Source: Gammaproteobacteria bacterium (GTDB taxonomy: Bacteria; Pseudomonadota; Gammaproteobacteria; Pseudomonadales; Pseudomonadaceae). From it: DNA of 36,343 bases. How positions within the stretch are numbered: position 1 is the stretch's first letter; each line of letters begins with the position of its first letter. A program made the position numbers and the translations under genes. Positions 1 to 7,699 of this stretch are shown here, piece by piece. The notes below the pieces were generated by a model. It did not search any database, was not told the origin of the DNA, and saw only the letters and a program-made list of their open reading frames with translations. The DNA lies in NCBI GenBank assembly GCA_018827205.1, contig JAHJXZ010000270.1, forward strand, positions 1 to 36,343. Direction: 5' to 3'.

Positions 1-104
1 CACAGCACCTGAATGCCGGCGTTGGCCAGGCTCATCACGATACCGCGGCCCATGGTGCCCGCGCCGATCACGGCGGCCTGCTGAACCTCGAATGCCTTGC
101 TCAT
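1..104 (-). CDS. 3-hydroxyacyl-CoA dehydrogenase, N-terminal fragment
   Basis: Only the first 34 codons lie in the window; the gene runs off the left edge. The fragment shows a beta-strand followed by GAGTMGRGI, the Rossmann NAD-binding loop typical of 3-hydroxyacyl-CoA dehydrogenases, which oxidise 3-hydroxyacyl-CoA to 3-ketoacyl-CoA in fatty-acid beta-oxidation. The GTMG form of the loop favours this family over general short-chain dehydrogenases. A GAGGAG ribosome binding site lies 7 nt before the ATG. It is divergent from the LysR gene at 225, a common layout for a regulator and its target. The subfamily (single-domain enzyme or multifunctional protein) cannot be decided from this piece. 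Confidence 0.75.
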   Translation of the reverse strand, partial: MSKAFEVQQAAVIGAGTMGRGIVMSLANAGIQVL

Positions 105-224
105 GCCCACTCCTCTGATTAGTGCCGAATGAAATGCCTGTGCTGCAAAGAAAATTCGCCAGTCACCTTAAGCAAGGCGTTACTATTTTTGAAATTTCGT
201 CTTGTGATAAGTCGTATTCAGCCA

Positions 225-1124
225 ATGAATATCTCAACCTTCGACCTCAACCTACTACGCGTGTTCGATGCATTGATGCGCGAGCAGAATGTCTCACGCG
301 CCGCCGAACGCCTGTCGCTCAGTCAGCCCGCAGTAAGTAATGCCCTCAGTCGCCTGCGCGAACTGCTCGACGACCCACTGCTGGTGCGGGTTGGCCGCAG
401 CATGCAGCCGACGCCGCGAGCCCAGGCACTGGAAACCCCAATCCGCGCTGCGCTGCAACAGATCGAGCAGAGTCTGAGCGCCGGTGAAGTGTTCGACCCG
501 GCCAGCAGCCGTCAGCACTTCAGCATCGCCGTCACCGATTATGTCGAGCTGATCTGCATGCCGCGCCTGCTCAAGCAACTCAGCCAGCAGGCCCCCGGCA
601 TGCGCATCGACATCCGCCACCTGAGCCCCAGCCTGCCGGCCGAAGCGCTGGACAAGGGCGAGCTGGACCTGGTGCTGGGCCGCTTCGAAGACATCCCCGC
701 GCGCTTTTCCCGCCAGCACTGGATGAGCGAAACCCTGCAACTGGCGATGCGCCGCGACCATCCTCTCACCAACCACCCCATGGATCTGCCGACCTTTCTG
801 CAGCTGCGCCACCTGTGGGTACATGGCGGCCAGACCCGCGGCATGGTGGACCAATGGCTCGGCGAACAGGGCCTGTGTCGGGAGATCCTCTACACCACGC
901 CCAACTACCTGCAGGCCGCGCATATCGTCGCCAGCAGTGAACTGGCCGCCGTACTGCCAACTCAACTGGCGCGCCACTTTGCCAGCCTGCTGCCGTTGCA
1001 GTTGTTCGAGCTACCGTTCGCTCTCGGCCCGTTTCATCTGGAGATCATCAGCCTGGCCCAACGCCAGCGCGACCCGGCGCTGCACTGGCTGATCGAACAG
1101 ATTCTGCAGATCGCCCAACACTGA
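225..1124 (+). CDS. LysR-family transcriptional regulator
   Basis: A 299-residue regulator of usual LysR length. The N-terminus (FDLNLLRVFDALM, then SRAAERLSLSQPAVSNALSRLRELL) is the classic winged helix-turn-helix, followed by a LysR substrate-binding domain from about residue 90 to the end. The open frame extends upstream to 129, but the ATG at 225 puts the HTH at the usual distance from the start, and the 32 residues before it (cysteine- and lysine-rich) match nothing in the family. No strong ribosome binding site precedes 225. It is transcribed away from the acyl-CoA dehydrogenase gene at the left edge, which is the likeliest target. The inducer is unknown. Confidence 0.85.
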   Translation: MNISTFDLNLLRVFDALMREQNVSRAAERLSLSQPAVSNALSRLRELLDDPLLVRVGRSMQPTPRAQALETPIRAALQQIEQSLSAGEVFDPASSRQHFSIAVTDYVELICMPRLLKQLSQQAPGMRIDIRHLSPSLPAEALDKGELDLVLGRFEDIPARFSRQHWMSETLQLAMRRDHPLTNHPMDLPTFLQLRHLWVHGGQTRGMVDQWLGEQGLCREILYTTPNYLQAAHIVASSELAAVLPTQLARHFASLLPLQLFELPFALGPFHLEIISLAQRQRDPALHWLIEQILQIAQH

Positions 1125-1150
1125 CGCCTCGCTGCATGACAAAGGCTTCC

Positions 1151-1156
1151 TATACT
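1151..1156 (+). promoter_or_regulatory. Candidate -10 element, sigma-S-like
   Basis: CCTATACTC lies 35 nt before the cupredoxin start. TATACT preceded by C matches the CTATACT form favoured by RpoS. No good -35 hexamer lies 16-18 nt upstream, which also fits an RpoS promoter. It would drive the cupredoxin-GGDEF/EAL pair. Confidence 0.4.
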
Positions 1157-1190
1157 CTCGTCCACAACCGTACGACCTGAGGAAATCGGG

Positions 1191-1835
1191 ATGCTGAAAT
1201 CAGTTGTGGTACTGCTACTGACGCTGCTGGGCACACTGGCGCACGCCACGAGCCTGGAGATTGTTCTGCTCAACGATCAGGGGCAGCCGCTCAGCGATGC
1301 AGTGCTCTGGGTCGAACCAGGCCCTGCGCCAACTCAGGCCGCCAGCGCAGTGATGGATCAGCAAAAACGCCAATTCACCCCGTATGTTCTACCGGTGCAG
1401 GTCGGCACCACCGTGCGCTTCCCCAACTCCGACCCGATCAATCACCACGTCTATTCCTTTTCACCCACCAAACGATTCGAGCTGCGCTTGCATCAACAAA
1501 ATGCCGCCGCCCAGGAAGTACGCTTCGACCAGCCGGGCCTGGTAACCCTGGGCTGCAATATCCATGACTGGATGCTCGGTTTTATTCTGGTGCTGGACAC
1601 CCCCTGGTTCACCCAAACCGACCAGAGCGGTCACACCCGCCTGGAGTTCGATACGGCCGCCGGCCAGCAACTGTACCTCTGGCACCCTCGCCTGAGTGAC
1701 GCCAGTGCACCGCTGAGCCGTGCGCTGCCAAGCACCGGGCAATTCACCTGGCAACTGGACACCCCTCTCAAGCGCGACCCTCGTCCAAAGACCCCCACCA
1801 TGCGGCCACAAGGTAAAGGCGGCTACATACCATGA
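1191..1835 (+). CDS. Secreted cupredoxin-like protein (methylamine utilization protein family)
   Basis: A 214-residue exported protein with a signal peptide (residues 1-18, cleavage near AHA). Residues 65-140 carry a type 1 copper site in the order His-Cys-His-Met: NHHVYSFS (H85/H86), then GCNIHDWM (C122, H125, M128). This matches the cupredoxin-fold proteins often labelled methylamine utilization protein, although no methylamine genes are present. It should be a periplasmic copper-binding or electron-transfer protein. AGGA lies 8 nt before the ATG. Its stop codon overlaps the start of the GGDEF/EAL gene (ATGA), so the two are translationally coupled and the cupredoxin may feed a signal to the sensor. 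Residues 140-214 are a less conserved beta-rich tail. Confidence 0.8.
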   Translation: MLKSVVVLLLTLLGTLAHATSLEIVLLNDQGQPLSDAVLWVEPGPAPTQAASAVMDQQKRQFTPYVLPVQVGTTVRFPNSDPINHHVYSFSPTKRFELRLHQQNAAAQEVRFDQPGLVTLGCNIHDWMLGFILVLDTPWFTQTDQSGHTRLEFDTAAGQQLYLWHPRLSDASAPLSRALPSTGQFTWQLDTPLKRDPRPKTPTMRPQGKGGYIP

Positions 1836-4201
1836 CCTTACGCGGCAAGATTCTCGGCTTTTTTCTGCTGCTGTTGCTGGCGGTGATGGTGCTGCTGCTG
1901 GCGCTGGTGTATCGCTCCACCTACCAGCACACCCTGAGCCAGGTGGCCGGGCAGTTGAACTTCGCCCACGCAGTGCTGAGCAACGAACTGCAGAGCCGCC
2001 GCCAGGCGCAAAGCGCCATGGCCGACTTGATTGCCAAGGACTTCACCCTGCTCGGTGAAATCGCCGACCTGGTCGCAAGCCCGCAACAGGAGGCGCAATC
2101 GCTGTCCGCCGCGCTAGAGTCCTTCGCCTCGCGTAGCCAAGCCAGCTTTGCCTTGGTGAGTGCGCCCGAGGGGCTGATTCTGGCGGGCACCAGCAGTGAG
2201 CTGCTGCCAGGTGCGCAATTGCCCTGGAGCGCCATGCTCAGCACTGATGAACCGCAGAGTGAAGAGCGCCTGGTGGTGTTTGGCGAGCGTGTACTGCACA
2301 TCAATGCCACGCCGATCTTTGCCCCACGCCCCAACCTGATGGGCTGGTTGCTTATGGCCTTTGAGCTGGACGACCAGGCTGTCGCCCAGCTCGCACGACT
2401 TAGTGGTGCTGACGTGGCTCTGCTCGACGGCAGCCCTGGCCAGTACCGGGTGCTCGCCAGCAACCTACAGGCGCTACCTCGGGCAGAACTGGCCAGCCAG
2501 ATGCTACCGAACGCCGACGGGGGCTTTCGCTTTACGCTGCAAGGCCTCGAACAAGTAGCGTTGCGCGCGCCATTGACCGGTACCAGCAGCGAATTGCAGG
2601 TGCTACTGATGCGCTCGCTGTCCGCCGAACTGGCCGATTACCAACCGCTGCAATGGCAGCTAGCCGTCATATTTTCCATCGCCCTGCTGCTGGCCGGCCT
2701 TGGCGCACTGTGGATCGCCAATACCGTCAGTCGGCCGCTGAGCCAGATGGTCGATAACGTGCGGCGCATCGCCAGCGGCGACTATCAGGTGGCTATGCAC
2801 GTGCCGGCCACTCAGACCAGCGGTGAAATCGGCTTGCTGGCCCGCGAGTTCATCGCCATGCAGCAAGGCATTGCCGAGCGCGAAACCACCATCAGCTTTC
2901 TCGCCTACCGCGACCCGCTGACCGAACTGGCCAACCGCAACCGTTTTGTCGCCGAGCTGCAACAGGCTTTGGCGCATTGCCAGTCAGGCGAAGGTGTTGC
3001 GGTGTTGTTGATGGACCTGGACAACTTCAAGGATCTCAACGACACCCTCGGCCACGATGCCGGCGACCTGTTGCTCTGCCAACTCGCCACACGCCTGCAA
3101 GCGCTGCTGCGCCCGGACGAGCAGCTGGCGCGCCTCGGCGGTGACGAGTTTGCCCTGCTGATCAGCCCCTGCCAGCCTGGTTTGCTGATCCCCGCTGCCG
3201 AGCATTACCGCGCCGCCTTGCACGAACCCTTTGCCGTGCGTGGCATCAGCATGACCCTCAACGCCACGATTGGCATCGCTCTGTATCCAGATCATGGTGA
3301 AAGCGCCGGCAGCCTGCTGCAGCATGCCGAAGTAGCGATGTACCTGGGCAAGCAGCAGCGCTCACCTTACGCCCTCTACCGCCCGGAGCTGGATCGCCAC
3401 AGCCTGTTGCGCCTGGCGCTGATGAGCGAGTTGAAAGGTGCGGTGGAAGGCGGTCAGCTCAGCCTGTACTTCCAACCGAAACTGAATATTCGCGCGCGCA
3501 GCCTGTATGGCGTGGAGTGCCTGGTGCGCTGGATTCACCCGGTGCATGGGTTTATCCCACCGGACGAATTCATCCCTCTGGCTGAGCAAACCGGCAACGT
3601 CTGCGCCCTGACCCGCTGGGTAGTACGCACCGCGCTGGCGCAAAGCCGCGCCTGGCAAGAACAGGGGCTGGAGCTGAAGACCGCGGTCAATATCTCCGCA
3701 TTGGACCTGGCCGACCCCGACTTTGCCGGTTTTATCGCCGCGCAACTCGCCGAGCATGGCGTGCCGCCCTCCAACCTGATCGTGGAAATCACCGAAAGCG
3801 CAGTAATGGCCGACCCGGAACTGGCCATGGGTCAACTACAACAGCTGTGCGAACTGGGTGTGCAGCTGTCGATCGACGACTACGGTACCGGCTACTCCAG
3901 CATGGCCCAGCTCAAACGCCTGCCGGTGCATGAGCTGAAGATCGACAAGTCCTTTGTCCTCGACCTGCTGAGCAATCCCGATGACGACATCATCGTCCGT
4001 TCGACTATCGAACTTGGGCACAACATGGGCCTGAAGATTGTCGCCGAAGGAGTAGAAACCGACGCCATTCTCGAACGTCTTGATCAACTCGACTGCGACA
4101 TCGCCCAAGGCTATCTGCTAAGCAAACCGCTACCACCCGCCGCGTTTGCCAGCTGGCTGGAAAACTGCCAATGGCAATTGCCCCGCCGCAACGAGACGTA
4201 G
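1832..4201 (+). CDS. Membrane GGDEF/EAL c-di-GMP protein with periplasmic sensor
   Basis: This 789-residue inner-membrane protein has TM1 at 8-28, a periplasmic region at about 30-270, TM2 at about 275-296, a HAMP linker (297-345), GGDEF (about 355-515) and EAL (about 530-780). GGDEF is intact (RLGGDEF, 436-440) with the DLDNFK metal site, so cyclase activity is possible. The inhibitory I-site is lost: RPDE (427-430) stands where RxxD is expected. The EAL motif reads ECL (E562), but NIS, VEITES (E652), DDYGTG (D682/D683), K703 and AEGVET remain, so phosphodiesterase activity is plausible. The ATG overlaps the stop codon of the cupredoxin gene, making the periplasmic cupredoxin a candidate partner. 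The direction of its activity cannot be told from sequence. Confidence 0.9.
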   Translation: MTLRGKILGFFLLLLLAVMVLLLALVYRSTYQHTLSQVAGQLNFAHAVLSNELQSRRQAQSAMADLIAKDFTLLGEIADLVASPQQEAQSLSAALESFASRSQASFALVSAPEGLILAGTSSELLPGAQLPWSAMLSTDEPQSEERLVVFGERVLHINATPIFAPRPNLMGWLLMAFELDDQAVAQLARLSGADVALLDGSPGQYRVLASNLQALPRAELASQMLPNADGGFRFTLQGLEQVALRAPLTGTSSELQVLLMRSLSAELADYQPLQWQLAVIFSIALLLAGLGALWIANTVSRPLSQMVDNVRRIASGDYQVAMHVPATQTSGEIGLLAREFIAMQQGIAERETTISFLAYRDPLTELANRNRFVAELQQALAHCQSGEGVAVLLMDLDNFKDLNDTLGHDAGDLLLCQLATRLQALLRPDEQLARLGGDEFALLISPCQPGLLIPAAEHYRAALHEPFAVRGISMTLNATIGIALYPDHGESAGSLLQHAEVAMYLGKQQRSPYALYRPELDRHSLLRLALMSELKGAVEGGQLSLYFQPKLNIRARSLYGVECLVRWIHPVHGFIPPDEFIPLAEQTGNVCALTRWVVRTALAQSRAWQEQGLELKTAVNISALDLADPDFAGFIAAQLAEHGVPPSNLIVEITESAVMADPELAMGQLQQLCELGVQLSIDDYGTGYSSMAQLKRLPVHELKIDKSFVLDLLSNPDDDIIVRSTIELGHNMGLKIVAEGVETDAILERLDQLDCDIAQGYLLSKPLPPAAFASWLENCQWQLPRRNET

Positions 4202-4208
4202 CGTAGGA

Positions 4209-4712
4209 CTACTGAAGGCGCTGGTCAGCAACCCTTACTACCGGGCAGTTAACAATAATTCCGCTGGCTCGCAGGCTGACCAGTCCTTGCTCCTGCGCCT
4301 GCAATACGGCGTCGGCCGAACGTAAGGTGGCGCCTGGCGTGCCACTCAACCAGCGCACTTCATAGACATGCCACAACGGGCTGTAGGCCGTGTCCTGGTT
4401 AGCCCCTCCGAGCGGCAGCGGGATAGACGGGAACACGCTGGCCTGGCTGTCATCCATGAACTTGTAGACCCGATCATAAGTAGCCAACGGATGCGGTCCG
4501 GGCATGTCAGGTAACGCATTGGCCAGTCGCGGCACATAGTTGGCCCGCATTATCGTGGCCATCTGCGCATCCGAAATATCGGTGGTCAGGTAGTAAACCT
4601 GTTCGCCGTTGTACCACCCGGGCAACACCGGCAGGCTCATATGGGTGATAGGCGAACTGCTACAACCACTCAACAACACGGCTAACAACGGCCAACCAAG
4701 CAAAGCACGCAT
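4209..4712 (-). CDS. Conserved lipoprotein of unknown function
   Basis: A 167-residue protein with a lipoprotein signal: a short hydrophobic stretch ending in LLSGC, with the modified cysteine near residue 17. The start at 4712 is preferred over the longer frame because AAGGGAG lies about 7 nt upstream and the lipobox then sits correctly. The mature part has conserved-looking blocks (GWYNGEQVYYLTTD; a Pro-rich centre; WHVYEVRW; GIIVNCPV) that remind me of a domain found in several uncharacterised secreted proteins, but I cannot name the family firmly. It converges with the GGDEF/EAL gene, with only 7 nt between stops. It may be anchored in either membrane; the residue after Cys is Ser, which favours the outer membrane. 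Confidence 0.7.
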   Translation of the reverse strand: MRALLGWPLLAVLLSGCSSSPITHMSLPVLPGWYNGEQVYYLTTDISDAQMATIMRANYVPRLANALPDMPGPHPLATYDRVYKFMDDSQASVFPSIPLPLGGANQDTAYSPLWHVYEVRWLSGTPGATLRSADAVLQAQEQGLVSLRASGIIVNCPVVRVADQRLQ

Positions 4713-4868
4713 GCACAGCTCCCTTAACGTTTCCAGTGGATAGCTCAGTAGAGTCTGATTACACGGTGTTATTACAGATACCGATATAGCCAGCCTTTGC
4801 ACTTGCCAACGGTGCTCGCGATACAGGTACAGCTGTCGTCAGTGAGTACCTGAAAATTTCGCACGCAC

Positions 4869-4907
4869 AAAAAAGGCCGCTGCCGATCATCTTGATCAGC
4901 AGCGGCC
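4869..4907 (-). terminator. Rho-independent terminator of the 59-residue gene
   Basis: Two 15-nt arms (4875-4889 and 4893-4907) pair at 14 of 15 positions around a 3-nt loop. On the minus strand the stem is followed by six T (4874-4869). It lies 23 nt after the stop of the small gene at 4930. Confidence 0.85.
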
Positions 4908-4929
4908 CGGGAAAACAGTGGCGCGCAGG

Positions 4930-5109
4930 TTAAAACGCGTTATCACCAATCAACATACCGTGCACGACCATGTAGGTCTTGCGCCCGGACTGCAGGGTCA
5001 GTGGGCTGCGTTCAGCGATCACCCAGCCTTTGGCCAGCAGTTTGTCGATATGCGCCCGCAGCTCTGGCAGGTAGCGTTGCTCTTGGTGAAGCGATTCCAT
5101 TCTGCTCAT
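4930..5109 (-). CDS. Small hypothetical protein, 59 residues
   Basis: A short gene overlooked because of its size. It reads MSRMESLHQEQRYLPELRAH, an amphipathic charged helix, then KLLAKGWVIAERSPLTLQSGRKTYMVVHGMLIG and a short end. It has no signal peptide or membrane segment, so it should be cytoplasmic. Support for a real gene: AAAGGAG 11 nt before the first ATG (a second AGAGG adjoins it and would suit the Met at codon 4), a codon pattern like its neighbours, and a strong terminator 23 nt after the stop. It lies downstream of the monooxygenase on the same strand but after a 171-bp gap with its own structured leader. I do not recognise the family. The start could be Met1 or Met4. Confidence 0.65.
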   Translation of the reverse strand: MSRMESLHQEQRYLPELRAHIDKLLAKGWVIAERSPLTLQSGRKTYMVVHGMLIGDNAF

Positions 5110-5123
5110 CCTCTAGAGGACTC

Positions 5124-5179
5124 CTTTGTGACAACAGCCAGGGTACCTGGCCCATTCATCCGTGATGGCTGTCACAAAG
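5124..5179 (-). promoter_or_regulatory. Structured 5' leader touching the ribosome binding site of the 59-residue gene
   Basis: Perfect 10-bp arms CTTTGTGACA (5124-5133) and TGTCACAAAG (5170-5179) are extended by GCCA/TGGC after a 3-nt bulge. A second hairpin, GCCAGG-GTA-CCTGGC (5137-5151), competes with the inner part, and CCTCTAGAGG (5110-5120) lies next to the start. In the minus-strand RNA the downstream arm includes the AAAG of the AAAGGAG ribosome binding site. No T-run follows, so it is not a terminator. Confidence 0.5.
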
Positions 5180-5280
5180 CATAGTGGCCCTGTGCCTGCT
5201 TCTAAAGCGGCAAATGGCCACATCTCTGTAGGCATAACGCGCCAAGCAGCTATAGCGTTTGGCTTACATTGTTTTGCAGT

Positions 5281-6771
5281 TTAGACCGCTGTGGCTGTTG
5301 CGGCGGATTCGCCGACATGCGGTGAACTGAACTCCAGATAACCGTCCTCAACCTTGCCGTAACGCAACAGCGCCAGGTCCAACAGGTAGTTCTGATAGAG
5401 CTTCCACGGCGCGCGATCACCCTGGCTGGGGATCTTGTCGGCGGCGCGCTGGATATAGCCGGAAGCGAGATCAAGGAACGGCGCATTCTTGACCTGCCGC
5501 GTCGTGTCGCGCGGGGTACACTGGCGCATGCCGTTGGCATCCATATGGTTGATCAGGCGGCAGAAATATTCGCTGGAAAGGTCCGCCTTGAGCGTCCAGC
5601 TGGCATTGGTGTAACCCAACACCACCGCTGCATTGGGCAGATCACGCAGCATAATGCCGCGATAACCCATGCTCTTGGCCGCATCGAAGGGCACCCCGTC
5701 GACCGCCACTTGCATGCCACCAAACAGCTGCAGCTCCAGGCCAGTGGCGCTGATGATCACATCCGCCGGCAGCTCCTGGCCGGATTTCAGGCGGATGCCC
5801 TTGGCGGTAAAACCATCGATATGCTCGGTGACCACCGACGCCTTGCCCTGGCGCAGCACCTTGAACAGGTCACCATTGGGTACCGCACATACGCGCTCGT
5901 CCCAGGGTTTGTAGCGCGGGCTGAAGTGGCGCATGTCGAAATCCTTACCCAGCTGATGCCGAGCAAGGCCCAGCAACGCCTTGCGCACCAGATTGGGGAA
6001 CGCCTTAGCAAGCTTGTAGAAGCCCAGCTGTATCGCAACCTGACGGGTGCGCGCCAGACGATAGACCCAGGTTTCCGGCAAGAACTTGCGCAGCACGTCA
6101 GAGATCGGATCACCCTGCGGCAGGCTCACCACATAGGTCGGTGAGCGTTGCAGCATAGTCACGTGCCTGGCCTTGTCGGTCATGGCCGGCACCAGGGTTA
6201 CCGCTGTCGCGCCACTACCGATCACCACCACATTCTTGCCGCTGTAATCGAAGTTCTCCGGCCACAGCTGCGGGTGGATAAAGTCGCCCTGAAACTGTTC
6301 ACGGCCTTTGAATTCTGGGGTATAGCCTGCTTCATAACGGTAATAACCGGTGCACATCAGCAGATGCTGGCAGCTCAGTTTGATTGGTTCGGCGTCCTCG
6401 CCGCGCTGCACCTGCAGGGTCCAGGTGGCGCGCTCGCTGCACCAGTCGGCCTTGAGTACCTTGTGCTGGTAGCGGATCTTTTCCTGGATACCGTTTTCCT
6501 CGGCAGTTTCTTCGATATAGCTGCGAATCGACGGGCCGTCGGCTATCGCCAGCGGATTGGTCCAGGGTTTGAAGTTGTAGCCGAGGGTGAACATGTCCGA
6601 ATCGGAACGAATGCCCGGATAACGGAACAGATCCCAGGTGCCGCCCAGTGCGGCGCGGCCTTCGAGGATGGCGAAGCGCTTGCCGGGGCAGTGCTTCATC
6701 AGGTGATAGGCCGCACCGATGCCGGACAGGCCGGCACCAATAATCAGTACATCTAGATGTTCGGCAGACAT
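5281..6771 (-). CDS. Flavin-containing Baeyer-Villiger-type monooxygenase (EthA-like)
   Basis: A 496-residue FAD- and NADPH-dependent oxygenase. It has the N-terminal FAD loop GAGLSGIG (12-19), the GGTWDLFRYPGIRSDSDM block, the Baeyer-Villiger fingerprint FxGxxxHxxxWP exactly (FQGDFIHPQLWP, 160-171), and the NADPH loop GSGATA (185-190). Length and motifs resemble EthA-type enzymes that insert oxygen next to ketones or S-oxidise thioamides. The substrate cannot be inferred. GAGGAG lies 6 nt before the ATG. The next gene upstream on this strand is a nitroreductase-fold oxidoreductase, separated by 177 bp, so co-transcription is uncertain. No adjacent regulator or alcohol dehydrogenase suggests a pathway. 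Confidence 0.9.
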   Translation of the reverse strand: MSAEHLDVLIIGAGLSGIGAAYHLMKHCPGKRFAILEGRAALGGTWDLFRYPGIRSDSDMFTLGYNFKPWTNPLAIADGPSIRSYIEETAEENGIQEKIRYQHKVLKADWCSERATWTLQVQRGEDAEPIKLSCQHLLMCTGYYRYEAGYTPEFKGREQFQGDFIHPQLWPENFDYSGKNVVVIGSGATAVTLVPAMTDKARHVTMLQRSPTYVVSLPQGDPISDVLRKFLPETWVYRLARTRQVAIQLGFYKLAKAFPNLVRKALLGLARHQLGKDFDMRHFSPRYKPWDERVCAVPNGDLFKVLRQGKASVVTEHIDGFTAKGIRLKSGQELPADVIISATGLELQLFGGMQVAVDGVPFDAAKSMGYRGIMLRDLPNAAVVLGYTNASWTLKADLSSEYFCRLINHMDANGMRQCTPRDTTRQVKNAPFLDLASGYIQRAADKIPSQGDRAPWKLYQNYLLDLALLRYGKVEDGYLEFSSPHVGESAATATAV

Positions 6772-6948
6772 GGGGGCTCCTCAGGCTTCTTCTTATGGCT
6801 GCAGATCGATAGTTGTCGACCCGTAGTGCCTGCCAGATTCACCCCCAGCAGCGCGTTTGTCATCCAACCTTTAGTGGTGTGAACAGCCGCAGGCTGACCA
6901 CAGTTATGGCTGAAGAATGACCAGAACGCTCAGAAACCTGCCCAGCGA

Positions 6949-7551
6949 TTAGAAGCTGTTGCGCAACACCACTTCATTGAACGGCAGCTTGCCGATGCGC
7001 GGCTTGGGTTCGATGGTTTTCTTGCCGACCGCGACCATCAAGGCAATCACATGGTTTTCAGGCAGCTTGATCAGCTTGGCCACGGCATCGAAATCAAAAC
7101 CATCCATCGGGCAGGAATCCAGACCCTTGCCACGCGCGGCGAGCATCAGGGTCTGCGCCATCAGGCCGCAGCTGCGCATGGTTTCATCTCGCTGCACCTG
7201 CGGTTTGTCGCGGTAATAGGTGTCGATGGCACCGGCCATATAAGCTTTCACTTCATCAGGCGCACCGTCCCAGGCGCGGCCGACATTCTGTTCCCAGCTA
7301 TCAAGCTGGGCACAAACGACAACCAGCATCGAGGCATCGGTCACCTGCGCCTGGCCCCAGGCCACTTCACGCAATTGCTGACGCTGCGCCGGATCGCTGA
7401 CTTCAACCAAACGCACATGCTGCAAATTGAACGCCGACGGTGCCAGCAGCGCCAGTTGTAGCAGTTCATCCTTTTCGGCATCGCTCAGGGTAAATGCCGG
7501 GTCGTAGCCCTTGACGGCGCGGCGGCTGCGGATGGCTTCATCGATGTGCAT
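6949..7551 (-). CDS. Nitroreductase-family FMN oxidoreductase
   Basis: A 200-residue protein of the nitroreductase fold. It starts MHIDEAIRSRRAVKGYDP, the FMN-phosphate-binding SRR(A/S)VK block, followed by LALLAPSAFNLQHVR (the family's APSxxNxQ segment). The C-terminal half has MLAARGKGLDSCPMDGFD, also typical of the family. Such enzymes are homodimers that use NAD(P)H to reduce quinones, nitro compounds or flavins in the cytoplasm. It is probably monocistronic or leads into the monooxygenase at 6771 (177-bp gap with no clear terminator). The physiological substrate is unknown. Confidence 0.88.
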   Translation of the reverse strand: MHIDEAIRSRRAVKGYDPAFTLSDAEKDELLQLALLAPSAFNLQHVRLVEVSDPAQRQQLREVAWGQAQVTDASMLVVVCAQLDSWEQNVGRAWDGAPDEVKAYMAGAIDTYYRDKPQVQRDETMRSCGLMAQTLMLAARGKGLDSCPMDGFDFDAVAKLIKLPENHVIALMVAVGKKTIEPKPRIGKLPFNEVVLRNSF

Positions 7552-7624
7552 GGTCGTTCCTTATATGCGGGTAAAGAGTAGGCAATGCTAGGCACTCGGC
7601 AGCGCGAATGCCAAACGCCATTAA

Positions 7625-7639
7625 CGATAGAAACTATCG
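7625..7639. promoter_or_regulatory. Perfect dyad CGATAG-AAA-CTATCG between divergent genes
   Basis: Six-base arms with a 3-nt centre in the 148-bp region between the nitroreductase (start 7551) and the methyltransferase (start 7700). The ATAG/CTAT core resembles LysR-type operator halves. It could serve either gene. The regulator is not in the window. Confidence 0.35.
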
Positions 7640-7667
7640 AAACAGACGATGGGAGTGGCCCGCCTGT

Positions 7668-7673
7668 TAAAAT
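7668..7673 (+). promoter_or_regulatory. Candidate -10 element of the methyltransferase gene
   Basis: TAAAAT matches the sigma-70 -10 consensus at 5 of 6 positions, with a predicted transcription start near 7680. This supports translation from 7700 rather than from the upstream ATG at 7649. No convincing -35 element was found. Confidence 0.4.
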
Positions 7674-7699
7674 CCGTACCCCGCAAACAGGTCCCGACC

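Noticed and set aside
7649-7699. Upstream ATG for the methyltransferase
   Set aside because: A -10-like TAAAAT lies inside this extension and the protein family begins at the ATG at 7700.
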